From the NCBI GenBank assembly GCA_002438345.1, contig DJUJ01000049.1, forward strand, positions 64,884 through 87,136: DNA of 22,253 nucleotides, written 5' to 3'. The stretch's first letter is position 1. The number at the start of each line of letters is the position of its first letter. Position numbers and translations under genes: made by a program. This DNA comes from Paenibacillus sp. UBA6285 (GTDB lineage: Bacteria > Bacillota > Bacilli > Paenibacillales > Paenibacillaceae). The notes below the pieces were generated by a model. It ran no database searches. It saw only the letters and a list, made by a program, of their open reading frames with translations, and was not told where the DNA came from. This document shows, piece after piece, positions 7,761 through 15,122 of the stretch.

Positions 7761-7799
7761 AGAACTTTTAACGTTCTCGCCGAAGCATTAATGACTTCG
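7761..7799 (-). promoter_or_regulatory. Two small inverted repeats in the ctaB leader
   Basis: AGAAC/GTTCT (7761-7765 and 7773-7777) and CGAAG/CTTCG (7781-7785 and 7795-7799, enclosing the palindrome CATTAATG) lie between the predicted ctaB promoter and its ribosome site. They could be mRNA hairpins or an operator. The stems are short, so a function is uncertain. Confidence 0.3.
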
Positions 7800-7810
7800 C
7801 TGTTAACTTT

Positions 7811-7840
7811 ATCATATCAAACCCGTGAAGAGTTTGACAG
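7811..7840 (-). promoter_or_regulatory. Probable sigma-A promoter of the ctaB-SCO operon
   Basis: The minus strand reads CTGTCA (4/6 match), 18 bases, then TATGAT (5/6 match), about 73 bases upstream of the ctaB start. Confidence 0.5.
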
Positions 7841-7864
7841 TCATGGGACAGTAAGTTCATGAAT

Positions 7865-7892
7865 TCGACAATTACGTGACAATATTTATTTT
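7865..7892 (+). promoter_or_regulatory. Possible promoter for the DUF457 hydrolase gene
   Basis: TCGACA (5/6 match), 16 bases, then TATTTT (4/6 match), about 90 bases before the ATG at 7980. The surrounding sequence is AT-rich, so a chance match is possible. Confidence 0.3.
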
Positions 7893-7979
7893 ATATTTAT
7901 TTCATTCCCCTTAATAACCTGAGCTGTATTTGGGTAATTATTAATAGAGAACTTCCGAACAACAAAGGAGAACTGACCA

Positions 7980-8981
7980 ATGGATACCGCTACACATTTA
8001 GTTATGGGCCTAGGCTTAGCTGGGCTTTCCTTCGTTGATCCCATCGTTGCTTCTGATCCGAAACTGGCCGGAGCTGTTATGCTGGCAACGGTCCTCGCCT
8101 CTCAGGCTCCTGATGCTGATACTGCGCTGCGACTGAAGGACAATGCATTGTATATCCGTAATCACCGTGGAATCACACATTCCCTACCCTTTCTAATTCT
8201 GTGGCCCGCCCTGATTTCCTTCGTGTTAGGGCCATTATTTGGCTTTACCGATTTACAAGCCCTAAGCCATATTGCGCTCTGGAGCTTCATTGGCGTAGGT
8301 GTTCACGTATTCTCTGATCTATTTAATACCTATGGCACTCAGGCTGCTCGTCCGTTCACAGAGAAATGGATCGCATGGAACATCATCCACATTTTTGATC
8401 CGTTTATATTTGGTAGCCATATCGCTGCCATCCTTCTCTGGATCACCGGAATCGTTCCGCCTAAACCTTTATTTATCACTCTCTATGCTTGTACCATTCT
8501 TTATTATATTTGGAGAACCGTTGTTCACGCACGCCTTACACGTAATATCAAGCTTAAAGATTTACATCATAGCGTCGGCGAACGTTATGTTGTAATTCCC
8601 ACAATTTCACTTAAACGCTGGAACGTCGTCAAGGTTAAGATAGACGGTAGCTATGTCGTAGGGCAACTAGTTAACAATCGACTGGAATGGTTTAAACATG
8701 CTGTATGCTCGAATCATCCCGCTGTGGAGATATCCAAGTCACATCCTGATATTCAGTCCTTTCTATACTTCACCTCGTATGCAGTTGCCGAAGTAGAGGA
8801 GCTTCCTTCAGGATATATGGTTCGCTGGGGGGACGTGCGTTATTTGCACCGTAAACAATACCCTTTTGTGGCGGTATTAGTTATGGACAACCAATATCGA
8901 CCTTTAAATACTTATGTAGGTTGGCTTAGCAGCGAGAAGCTCGACAAACGATTTTCCATTGATCCTGGTTCTTTACGATGA
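7980..8981 (+). CDS. YdjM/DUF457-type membrane-bound metal-dependent hydrolase (YfhP-like)
   Basis: A 333-aa protein whose first 180 residues carry membrane segments and the His/Asp pattern of the YdjM (DUF457) family: H6 in DTATHL, D45 and D47 in APDADTA, H62 and H67 in NHRGITHS, and H109 and D113 in HVFSDLFNTYGTQ. These would form a metal site near the membrane. The C-terminal 140 residues are soluble and resemble the long forms found in Bacilli such as B. subtilis YfhP. The substrate is unknown. The ATG start has AAAGGAG 9 bases upstream. A perfect palindromic hairpin follows at 9023-9052. Family assignment is confident; hydrolase activity is inferred from family naming. Confidence 0.82.
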   Translation: MDTATHLVMGLGLAGLSFVDPIVASDPKLAGAVMLATVLASQAPDADTALRLKDNALYIRNHRGITHSLPFLILWPALISFVLGPLFGFTDLQALSHIALWSFIGVGVHVFSDLFNTYGTQAARPFTEKWIAWNIIHIFDPFIFGSHIAAILLWITGIVPPKPLFITLYACTILYYIWRTVVHARLTRNIKLKDLHHSVGERYVVIPTISLKRWNVVKVKIDGSYVVGQLVNNRLEWFKHAVCSNHPAVEISKSHPDIQSFLYFTSYAVAEVEELPSGYMVRWGDVRYLHRKQYPFVAVLVMDNQYRPLNTYVGWLSSEKLDKRFSIDPGSLR

Positions 8982-9022
8982 AACTGTAGACTTACGCAGA
9001 GATCTATTCTATAATCACAAAA

Positions 9023-9052
9023 AATCCCGGAGTATTATAATACTCCGGGATT
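9023..9052. terminator. Perfect 15-bp-arm palindrome, likely terminator
   Basis: AATCCCGGAGTATTA is followed immediately by its exact reverse complement, then TTCATTTT. It lies after the DUF457 gene and before a 62-aa ORF. The T-run is interrupted, but the stem is very stable. Confidence 0.7.
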
Positions 9053-9086
9053 CATTTTAGCAGACACGGAAAGGAAGGCTCTCCTA

Positions 9087-9275
9087 ATGGGTAAAGGACT
9101 TTCACTTTGGTTCGCTTGTTCTTCTATTCTTATTCTCACTGCCGCTTCAATCGCGATCAGTTATAGCTTCTGGCTGGCACTTCTGCTCGGGTTTCTCTGC
9201 GTAATGAATATTGGCTGGGGCTTTATCCTCAAAGCCAAGATCAGACGCAAGCAGGAAAGCCTAAGCGCTGATTAG
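9087..9275 (+). CDS. Small hypothetical membrane protein (62 aa)
   Basis: Not recognised. It has two hydrophobic segments (about residues 5-25 and 27-49) and a short basic/polar tail (KAKIRRKQES). The ATG has AAAGGAAGG about 9 bases upstream, which supports real translation. No clear promoter was seen, and a strong hairpin stands before it, so it may depend on read-through from the hydrolase gene. Its stop codon is one base away from the stop codon of the convergent trpS, leaving no room for a terminator. Confidence 0.6.
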   Translation: MGKGLSLWFACSSILILTAASIAISYSFWLALLLGFLCVMNIGWGFILKAKIRRKQESLSAD

Positions 9276-9276
9276 A

Positions 9277-10266
9277 TTAACGAGCTGGCAGAAAACCCAT
9301 CCGCTCTTTAACTCCATTCAGCGTCTCTGCTGCAACAATGCGTGCGCGATCTGCACCTTCCGCAAGAATATCTGTGATCGCACCCGAACTGCGAATTTCA
9401 TTATATCTTTGTTGTAATGGCTCAAGCGTGGATACAACCACTTCAGCAAGATCCTTCTTAAAGCCACCATACATTTGCCCTACATAACGATCGGCAATTT
9501 GCTGGAGTGTCATTCCAGAACATTCGGAATAAATACTCATCAAATTACTGATCTCTGGCTTATTAGCTGGATCAAAAATCACTTCACGTCCCGAATCAGT
9601 CGTTGCACGGCTGATTTTTTTACGGATCACGTCCGGTGAATCTAACAGAGCAATATAGCTTCCTGCGTTCGGATTGCTCTTGCTCATTTTTTTGGTGCCA
9701 TCATCCAGAGACATGATACGTGCGCCCACTTTTGGGATATACGGCTCAGGAATGGTAAAGAATTCACCAAAACGATTATTGAAGCGGCCAGCTAAATCAC
9801 GAGTAGGCTCCAAATGCTGCTTCTGATCTTCTCCTACCGGTACGAGATCCGCATTATAAACAAGAATATCTGCTGCCATCAAGGAAGGATAGACGAAAAG
9901 TCCAGCGCCAACAGAATCCTTACCTGATGATTTATCTTTGAACTGGGTCATACGCTCCAGCTCGCCCATCGCTGTAAGTGTCGTCATGATCCAGCCAAGT
10001 TCAGCATGTTGTGGTACATGCGACTGCATATAAACATTAGAACGTGCAGGATCAATTCCCGCTGCAATAAAGAGGGCCGCTACAGACTCTGACTGCTCAC
10101 GAAGCGCCACAGGATCTTGAGCTACAGTGATCGCATGCATATCGACAACCATAAAGAAACATTGATGATCATCTTGCAGCTTCACAAAATTTTTCAGAGC
10201 TCCAATATAGTTCCCAAGTGTAAGTGAACCGCTCGGCTGAATGCCTGACATTACTTTTTTTAACAT
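9277..10266 (-). CDS. trpS: Tryptophanyl-tRNA synthetase
   Basis: A 329-aa class I aminoacyl-tRNA synthetase that charges tRNA-Trp. The N-terminal nucleotide-binding signature is PSGSLTLGNYIGA (11-23, the HIGH-equivalent TLGNY), and KMSKS is at 193-197. Length is normal for a bacterial TrpRS. The ATG start has GGAGGT 7 bases upstream. Expression is probably controlled by the T-box leader directly upstream, so transcription reads through when uncharged tRNA-Trp accumulates. The gene is convergent with the 62-aa ORF, with one base between the stop codons. Confidence 0.98.
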   Translation of the reverse strand: MLKKVMSGIQPSGSLTLGNYIGALKNFVKLQDDHQCFFMVVDMHAITVAQDPVALREQSESVAALFIAAGIDPARSNVYMQSHVPQHAELGWIMTTLTAMGELERMTQFKDKSSGKDSVGAGLFVYPSLMAADILVYNADLVPVGEDQKQHLEPTRDLAGRFNNRFGEFFTIPEPYIPKVGARIMSLDDGTKKMSKSNPNAGSYIALLDSPDVIRKKISRATTDSGREVIFDPANKPEISNLMSIYSECSGMTLQQIADRYVGQMYGGFKKDLAEVVVSTLEPLQQRYNEIRSSGAITDILAEGADRARIVAAETLNGVKERMGFLPAR

Positions 10267-10303
10267 AGTATAGACCTCCGTTTGATGTAATTTCTAGGTT
10301 TCC

Positions 10304-10342
10304 GAGAACGCAAAAAAAGCCTCATCCGCAAGGGACGTGAGA
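10304..10342 (-). terminator. T-box-controlled intrinsic terminator of the trpS leader
   Basis: On the minus strand GTCTCA pairs with TGAGGC (one G-U), extended inward by TCC/GGA, and is followed by seven T. It starts right after the T-box core, so it is mutually exclusive with the antiterminator. Confidence 0.85.
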
Positions 10343-10580
10343 CCGTGGTGCCACCCTTATTCGCTGCTTAATCTTGTTTAGACAAAAAGAAAACAGCCTT
10401 AGTCTTCCGTTAACGGAGAAGATCCGGCCGGTCTACTAGGGCATCTAGCTCCCGTTCAAGCTCGGCGCTCAGGGGTCCATTCATCAGGAGTGTCCTACCG
10501 GTTCGCATCAACCACCGGCTTTCTGAAGGTGTAATACCTGCCTACTTGTCCCCGTCATCACATTATCATCATGAATTAAT
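10311..10580 (-). promoter_or_regulatory. Tryptophan T-box leader (tRNA-sensing riboswitch)
   Basis: On the minus strand the leader begins near GATGACGGGGACAAGTAGG. It carries a stem I with AGAAAGCCGG...CCGGTA, and has the T-box core AAGGGTGGCACCACGG at 10343-10358. The specifier is read as TGG at 10477-10479 (context GAATGGACC), a Trp codon followed by A as in other T-boxes. The competing terminator at 10304-10342 ends the leader. Uncharged tRNA-Trp pairing with the specifier and the T-box bulge would favour the antiterminator and allow trpS expression. Confidence 0.95.
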
Positions 10581-10586
10581 GCCTTC

Positions 10587-10615
10587 ATCATAGAACCATA
10601 AAGAGAAGTTGTCAA
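10587..10615 (-). promoter_or_regulatory. Sigma-A promoter of trpS
   Basis: The minus strand reads a perfect TTGACA (10610-10615), 17 bases, then TATGAT (10587-10592). The predicted transcript start near 10580 sits just before the T-box leader. Confidence 0.85.
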
Positions 10616-10620
10616 ATCAC

Positions 10621-10650
10621 TTAACCACTACGGTATAAATCTGTTATGAT
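10621..10650 (+). promoter_or_regulatory. Possible promoter of the aldose 1-epimerase-like gene
   Basis: TTAACC (10621-10626), 18 bases, then TATGAT (10645-10650), about 50 bases before the start codon. It is back-to-back with the trpS promoter, and the two -35 regions are five bases apart. Confidence 0.45.
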
Positions 10651-10701
10651 AAGGTTATCCATGTTCTATTCGATTACAGTTACGATAAAGGAGCATATCT
10701 C

Positions 10702-11676
10702 ATGAAACAGGTGACCAAAGGGCAGTGGGGCGGTTATGATACTTATATTTTGCACAGCCGTGAACTGGAAGTCACGCTTTTGCCGCGACTAGGAAATAAC
10801 GTGATTTCATTATTTGATGTAAAGAAACAACGGGAAATTCTGCGGCGGCCTGATGAAAGCGATCAAGCTTTCTTTATGCAAAAACCTTACCATTTTGGCA
10901 TGCCGCTCTTAATTCCACCCGGAAGAATTCGTAAGGGCCAATTTCAGTTCGAGGGTACAAGTTATCAATTTGACCAGAATACCGCTAATGACAATCATAT
11001 TCATGGTCTACACCGAACTCAGGCCTGGTGTGTCAGCGATATTGAAGAAGATGAAGATGGTTGTGCGGTCACTACTGAATTCCGAACTGAAGATGATCCG
11101 CACTGGATGGAGCAATTCCCTATCCCACTTAAATTCGAAATGACATTTAGGCTTCAGGAAGCCCGGCTTACCCAAACTTTAAAGGTTACTAATCTCGGAG
11201 ATCATCGAATTCCTTTTGGGGTTGGTTATCACACCTGGTTTATGATTGATGGAGAACCTGAGCGCTGGAATCTTAGACTTCCAGTAAATAGTATTTATGA
11301 ACAAAACGATGAATTGCTCCCTAGCGGCAATCTAATTCCACTCGGTGATCTGGAAGCCTTGAACACTGGAATGAACATGCAGGGGACTAATTTTGATACT
11401 GCTCTTCGTATTGGAGAAAAACAACCGGTAGAAGCCTTGTTATTACGCGATGATGGTTATGGCCTTCGTTATACTGCTGACGAGAATCTATTCCGTCACT
11501 GGGTGCTATATACAAAAGGACCAGCAGAACAGTTTCTGTGCATAGAGCCCTATACATGGCTCCCGAATGCACCAAATGTATCTGAGGACCCATCCTTCAC
11601 AGGCCTCTTAAAGATAGATCCAGGTCAGAGTCTGAATCTGTCCACCATGTTGGAAATGATCTATCCTGAGATTTAA
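10702..11676 (+). CDS. Aldose 1-epimerase (galactose mutarotase)-family protein
   Basis: A 324-aa beta-sandwich carbohydrate enzyme that would interconvert alpha and beta anomers of a sugar. Catalytic positions of the family are visible: H101 in NHIHGLHR, H177 in GVGYHTW, and E282 in CIEPYTWLPN as the general base. No secretion signal is seen, so it is cytoplasmic. The sugar cannot be assigned, and the neighbours (trpS, SASP) are not sugar genes. The ATG has AAAGGAG about 9 bases upstream. It is a single-gene unit with its own terminator at 11693-11735. Confidence 0.9.
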   Translation: MKQVTKGQWGGYDTYILHSRELEVTLLPRLGNNVISLFDVKKQREILRRPDESDQAFFMQKPYHFGMPLLIPPGRIRKGQFQFEGTSYQFDQNTANDNHIHGLHRTQAWCVSDIEEDEDGCAVTTEFRTEDDPHWMEQFPIPLKFEMTFRLQEARLTQTLKVTNLGDHRIPFGVGYHTWFMIDGEPERWNLRLPVNSIYEQNDELLPSGNLIPLGDLEALNTGMNMQGTNFDTALRIGEKQPVEALLLRDDGYGLRYTADENLFRHWVLYTKGPAEQFLCIEPYTWLPNAPNVSEDPSFTGLLKIDPGQSLNLSTMLEMIYPEI

Positions 11677-11692
11677 AGCAGATATACATTAT

Positions 11693-11735
11693 ATCGGTCT
11701 TACCTTGCGATTACGTAAGGGAAGACCGATTTTTT
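11693..11735 (+). terminator. Intrinsic terminator
   Basis: ATCGGTCTT pairs with AAGACCGAT, with further inner pairing CCTT/AAGG, followed by a T-run. It ends the epimerase-like gene. Confidence 0.92.
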
Positions 11736-11816
11736 GTGGGCTTCTAGCAATAAAGATTTTCTATCCTCACTTGTATTTCACTAATAATTACCATCCTTAA
11801 AACCTTTCGAAGGGAT

Positions 11817-11846
11817 GCATGAATTAACCTCTTAGCGCTCATACTA
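11817..11846 (+). promoter_or_regulatory. Probable sigma-G (forespore) promoter of the SASP gene
   Basis: GCATG (11817-11821) fits the -35 consensus G(A/C)ATA at four of five bases. After 18 bases comes CATACTA (11840-11846), a full match to the sigma-G -10 pattern CATnnTA. It lies about 30 bases before the start codon, and SASP genes are classically sigma-G dependent. Confidence 0.75.
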
Positions 11847-11876
11847 TCTTCACAACGGGCGAAGGAGGTGACACAC

Positions 11877-12110
11877 ATGGGTCAAGCAGGTCAAAGCCAA
11901 GGTCGTAGCAGCCGTTCCAACCTGGTCGTTCCTCAAGCAACTGCAGCATTGCAACAGTTGAAATATGAAGCAGCACAGGAGCTTGGAGTATCGATCCCCG
12001 CAGACGGTTATTACGGGAATCACACTTCCCGCGAAACTGGTTCTCTGGGCGGTTACATCACCAAACGTCTAGTACAAATGGCAGAACAACAACTGTCCGG
12101 TCGTCAGTAA
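11877..12110 (+). CDS. Alpha/beta-type small acid-soluble spore protein (SASP)
   Basis: A 77-aa protein that would coat and protect DNA in the dormant spore and be degraded by the GPR protease on germination. Family marks: LVVPQATAALQQLKYEAAQELG, in which YEAAQE is the region of the GPR cleavage site, and the DNA-binding C-terminal half GGYITKRLVQMAEQQL. Its length is typical. The ATG at 11877 is chosen because AAGGAGGTGA (11862-11871) is a near-perfect ribosome site 5 bases before it; an in-frame GTG at 11868 lies inside that site. The promoter looks sigma-G dependent, and a strong terminator follows at 12177-12215. Confidence 0.96.
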   Translation: MGQAGQSQGRSSRSNLVVPQATAALQQLKYEAAQELGVSIPADGYYGNHTSRETGSLGGYITKRLVQMAEQQLSGRQ

Positions 12111-12176
12111 CAACGTAATCTTAAGTGTTTTATCCGGCCAGGCACTAAAAGAGCCTAAAGCCGAGTAGCTTTTGAG

Positions 12177-12215
12177 CCCTCTCACGCTTCTTCTTGAAGC
12201 TGTGGGAGGGTTTTT
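12177..12215 (+). terminator. Intrinsic terminator of the SASP gene
   Basis: CCCTC..CAC..GCTTC pairs with GAAGC..GTG..GAGGG around a TTCTT loop and is followed by five T. Confidence 0.92.
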
Positions 12216-12222
12216 GATTTCT

Positions 12223-12270
12223 ACAAGAAAAAGCGGCTTTGCCGTCCTTTTAGGGACGGTTTCCGTTTTA
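12223..12270 (+). repeat. Dispersed two-hairpin repeat, copy 4 (diverged, module 1 only)
   Basis: CAAGAAAAAGCGGCTTTGCCGTCC...GGACGG...CCGTTTTA follows the layout of module 1 in the other copies, with compensating changes in the arms (GCGG/CCG instead of ACGC/GCGT). The strong GCCGTCC/GGACGG stem is kept; module 2 is not recognisable. On the minus strand the stem is followed by CAAAGCCGCTTTTT and could end the transcript of the 12302-12709 gene. Confidence 0.6.
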
Positions 12271-12301
12271 ATATGAACTGCAAAGTTTATGTAAATAACA
12301 C

Positions 12302-12709
12302 TTAACCGTAATGTTCAGTGCTTTCAGCGTAGGCATTGCGAGGAGATCGAATCATCAGATTAGCCATATTGTAATTGGACTCCAAGGTAGCATCTACAAT
12401 CACCATTCCCTGTCTGATGGCGAATTCGTAAGCGATTTCACCATGAGTCCAGCGACGCTTGTATTTAAGACTTTCCAGCGCCATTAGGCGAAAAGAAGAC
12501 TGCTGTCCATCTGTCATCCCTTCCTTCACATCAGTAAATCCCCCATTCCGCCCAGTAAGAGGATTATGTCGTATACCGAATTTGCCAATCATGTTATTTC
12601 TTATTTGCACAAATACCGTACCAGAAGTTAACCCCGATAATTCCTCCTGTAACTCCTTAAACACCAGATCCATCTGTCTTGCTAATGATAGTTGTTCCGT
12701 CTTAAGCAT
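12302..12709 (-). CDS. Hypothetical protein (135 aa) with a repeat-bearing leader
   Basis: I do not recognise the family. The protein is soluble, with no signal peptide or membrane segment. It begins with a likely helix (residues 1-25, LARQMDLVFKELQEEL), then a region with TVFVQIRNNMIGKFGIRHNP, a Gly-rich stretch, and a C-terminal half with alternating strands and helices. There are no cysteines. The ATG has AGGAGG 7 bases upstream, a strong site, so translation is credible. The promoter appears to lie at 12981-13009, which makes a leader of about 265 nt holding 3.3 copies of a 66-bp tandem repeat. It is convergent with the SASP gene. Confidence 0.75.
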   Translation of the reverse strand: MLKTEQLSLARQMDLVFKELQEELSGLTSGTVFVQIRNNMIGKFGIRHNPLTGRNGGFTDVKEGMTDGQQSSFRLMALESLKYKRRWTHGEIAYEFAIRQGMVIVDATLESNYNMANLMIRSPRNAYAESTEHYG

Positions 12710-12725
12710 TACTTTTCCTCCTAAA

Positions 12726-12945
12726 AGTTTTGTGAGCCTAAGCTTCGTTCGAGTTCACTTCGTACAAAACTGACTTCGTAAGCGTCCACTTAGTTTTGTG
12801 AGCCTTAGCTTCGTTCGAGTTCACTTCGTACAAAACTGGCTTCGTAAGCGTTTGCTTAGTTTTGTGAGCTTAGCTTCGTTCGAGTTCACTTCGTACAAAA
12901 CTGGCTTCGTAAGCGTTTGCTTAGTATTGTGAGCTTAGCTAAGTA
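12726..12945. repeat. Tandem repeat, 66-bp unit, about 3.3 copies
   Basis: Units start at 12726 (66 bp), 12792 (66 bp), 12858 (65 bp, one base deleted) and 12923 (about 22 bp, partial). Each full unit starts AGTTTTGTGAGC and contains ACAAAACT about 35 bases later, an inverted repeat of AGTTTTGT. The second and third units also carry TAAGCgtttGCTTA; in the first this is changed (GTAAGCGTCCACTT). The outer units are the most diverged. There are no spacers and no reading frame is kept. The array lies between a probable promoter and the start of the 12302-12709 gene. Confidence 0.93.
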
Positions 12946-12993
12946 ACTTTCTATCACGCCTTATATAAGGCTTAAGGCTCATTATAGGTTACT
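12942..12993. repeat. Nested inverted repeats between promoter and tandem array
   Basis: AGTAAC (12942-12947) and GTTACT (12988-12993) flank the perfect palindrome GCCTTATATAAGGC (12958-12971). The palindrome would be at the very 5' end of the predicted minus-strand transcript, and the outer arm overlaps the promoter spacer. It may be an operator or a 5' hairpin. Confidence 0.5.
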
Positions 12994-13009
12994 AACTAAT
13001 AGCGGACAA
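12981..13009 (-). promoter_or_regulatory. Probable sigma-A promoter for the 12302-12709 gene
   Basis: The minus strand reads TTGTCC (13004-13009), 17 bases, then a perfect TATAAT (12981-12986). The predicted start is near 12974, placing the 66-bp array in the 5' leader. Confidence 0.65.
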
Positions 13010-13112
13010 CATTATTCGGTGAAATTGGGTTATCATTCCTATATATGCGCGAAATTCATAGATCAATCGTATATTAGTGTTTATAAATCGGGTTTTTTCG
13101 ACATTTTATCAT
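13010..13112. other. Intergenic stretch with no recognised feature
   Basis: AT-rich sequence between the promoter at 12981-13009 and the pepF terminator. The only short ORFs lack ribosome sites. I see no hairpin or repeat of note. Confidence 0.5.
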
Positions 13113-13142
13113 TAAAAAAAGCCCCTGATATAGGGGCTTTTG
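13113..13142 (-). terminator. Intrinsic terminator of pepF
   Basis: On the minus strand AAAAGCCCC pairs with GGGGCTTTT around a 7-base loop, and seven T follow. It lies about 60 bases after the pepF stop codon. Confidence 0.9.
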
Positions 13143-13204
13143 CGTATTCATGCTGAAAAATCGTAATTTTTCTCATCGTGAAATTTGTCTTAGTTAAGAC
13201 ATTT

Positions 13205-15004
13205 TCATGCTAAATCCGCTGTCATCTCCAAGAACTCGTTAATGTCAGCCACGATCAGATCTGTAGCGCCTTGCCAGAAGTCCGGCTTCGTCAGATCCAC
13301 ACCCAGATGCTTAAGCACCAAATCCTCTAAAGTCATCACACCAGTATCCTGCAACAAGCTATCGTATTTGTCTGCAAAGGAAGCTCCTTCTTGCAGAGCC
13401 AGTCGATACAAGCCTGTGCTGAACATGTAACCAACGGTATACGGGAAATTATAGAACGGCACATCAGTGATATAAAAATGCAGCTTAGAAGCCCAGAAAT
13501 GAGGGTGGTATTCGGAAAGCACTCCACAAAAAGCTTCCTTCTGCGCTTCCACCATCAATGCGGACAGCTCCTCAGCGTTCACAAGACCTTCCTTACGTTT
13601 CTCATAAAAGCGAGTTTCGAACAAGAATCGGGCGTGAATGTTCATAAAGAAGGCCACGCTGTTCTGTATCTTCGTTTCAAGCAGCGCCAGCTTCTCTTCT
13701 GCATCGCCAGCAGCTTTAACCTGAGCGTCAGACACAATAACCTCTGCGAAGGTCGAAGCGGTCTCTGCTACGTTCATTGCATAATTCTGATTAAATACCG
13801 GTTGGTCATCTAGCAGATAAGAATGATAAGCATGCCCCAGCTCATGCGCCAATGTTGAAACATTGGAAGGTGTGCCGCTATAAGTCATGAATATCCGTGA
13901 TTCCTTGCTCTCAGGGAAGGATGTACAGAACCCTCCAGGTCGTTTGCCGGGACGATCCTCAACCTCAATCCAGTTATTATCAAAAGCGTGCTCTGCAAAC
14001 TCCGCCATCTTCGGACTAAATTTGCGGAACTGGGTAACGATATCTTTAGCGGCCTGATCATAAGGGATTTTACCAGAAGATTTGCCCACAGGAGCATCGA
14101 CATCCACCCATGAGAGAGCATCCAATCCAAGCAGCTTTGCTTTGCGCTGAAGGTAGGCCACGAGCGCAGGCTTGCTATTCGTAATCACGTCCCACATCGC
14201 ATTCAAAGTATCTTGTGACATACGATTGATGCTCAGAGGATCTTTCAGAATATCATCCCAACCTCTACCTTTATAGAGCTTCAGACGGAAGCCTGCTAAG
14301 TGATTCAACGTATCCGCACAGTTATCTTCCGCTTCGGTCCATGCCTCTTCCCATTTGTGGAACATGGCTTCGCGTACTTTCGGATCTGGATCATCCAGCT
14401 TGTTAGAAGCTTGACCCGCAGAGAGCAGCTTCGTTCCTTCTTCATCCTCAAATGGGATCTTAATCGAGCTTACAATCGTATCATAGTGCTCGCTCCATCC
14501 GTGATATCCATCAACAGCTAACTCCAAAGCTAAGCTTTCTAGCTCAGGGCTCATCTTCTCACGGGCCAGATCACGGCTTTCGCTTAGCACGAATGTTAGA
14601 GGGGCAATCTCCGGCCGTGCCATCCACTCCGCCCACACCTTGTCCGAAGTCTGACGAAGCACATTATCGAATTGAGAGCTAATCCCCTCGAATCCAGCGC
14701 GCATACTCGTCACTTTCGCTGACAGTCGAACAGCACCTTTGTCTAACTGATTCTGCGCTCCAAGACAACCTGCGAATGATGATACCTCTACAAGTCTTCC
14801 TGAGCAGCTCTGAAGCAGTTCTATAACCTCGTCCAGCCCCTTTGTAGACTCAACATCCTTTGGCGACACAGCATTCTTCACCAGACCCTGTAAAGCTGCA
14901 ATATCTTGCTCAAGATTCTTCAAAAAGCTTTCTAATTCAGAAGAGGAGGATCCTCCGGGAAATATGGAATCGAGTTCCCAAGTCAGTGATAATGGTTGTT
15001 TCAT
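13205..15004 (-). CDS. pepF: M3-family oligoendopeptidase (PepF-like)
   Basis: A 599-aa cytoplasmic zinc metallopeptidase that cleaves short peptides. The zinc site HELGH is at 387-391 within TLAHELGHAYHS, and E414 in NVAETAST is the probable third ligand. Length and layout (helical N-terminal half, catalytic C-terminal half) fit M3B oligoendopeptidases such as B. subtilis YjbG/PepF. No signal peptide is present. The ATG start follows AAAGGAATGGTGAG; the exact ribosome site (AAAGGA or GGTGAG) is unclear. It is transcribed alone, divergent from the YycC gene 118 bases away, and ends at its own terminator. Confidence 0.96.
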   Translation of the reverse strand: MKQPLSLTWELDSIFPGGSSSSELESFLKNLEQDIAALQGLVKNAVSPKDVESTKGLDEVIELLQSCSGRLVEVSSFAGCLGAQNQLDKGAVRLSAKVTSMRAGFEGISSQFDNVLRQTSDKVWAEWMARPEIAPLTFVLSESRDLAREKMSPELESLALELAVDGYHGWSEHYDTIVSSIKIPFEDEEGTKLLSAGQASNKLDDPDPKVREAMFHKWEEAWTEAEDNCADTLNHLAGFRLKLYKGRGWDDILKDPLSINRMSQDTLNAMWDVITNSKPALVAYLQRKAKLLGLDALSWVDVDAPVGKSSGKIPYDQAAKDIVTQFRKFSPKMAEFAEHAFDNNWIEVEDRPGKRPGGFCTSFPESKESRIFMTYSGTPSNVSTLAHELGHAYHSYLLDDQPVFNQNYAMNVAETASTFAEVIVSDAQVKAAGDAEEKLALLETKIQNSVAFFMNIHARFLFETRFYEKRKEGLVNAEELSALMVEAQKEAFCGVLSEYHPHFWASKLHFYITDVPFYNFPYTVGYMFSTGLYRLALQEGASFADKYDSLLQDTGVMTLEDLVLKHLGVDLTKPDFWQGATDLIVADINEFLEMTADLA

Positions 15005-15122
15005 GTGTACTCACCATTCCTTTGCTCTCATTTGGTTTTCTTTGTAATTGACTTAACACCATGGTAAAGTGAATAACGATACCGGAACATTCATAGCCGA
15101 TAAACTTTAGGAGGGCATCCAT

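Noticed and set aside
11868..11876. SASP start at GTG 11868
   Set aside because: This GTG is part of the AAGGAGGTGA ribosome site itself; ATG 11877 fits.
12726..12945. CRISPR-like array
   Set aside because: Units are 65-66 bp, directly adjacent with no variable spacers, and there are no cas genes.
13391..13813. 140-aa plus-strand open frame
   Set aside because: Shadow of pepF, opposite strand, no start signal.
15048..15076. Promoter for the YycC operon starting at TTGACT
   Set aside because: The -35 is good, but no -10 with acceptable match lies 16-18 bases downstream.
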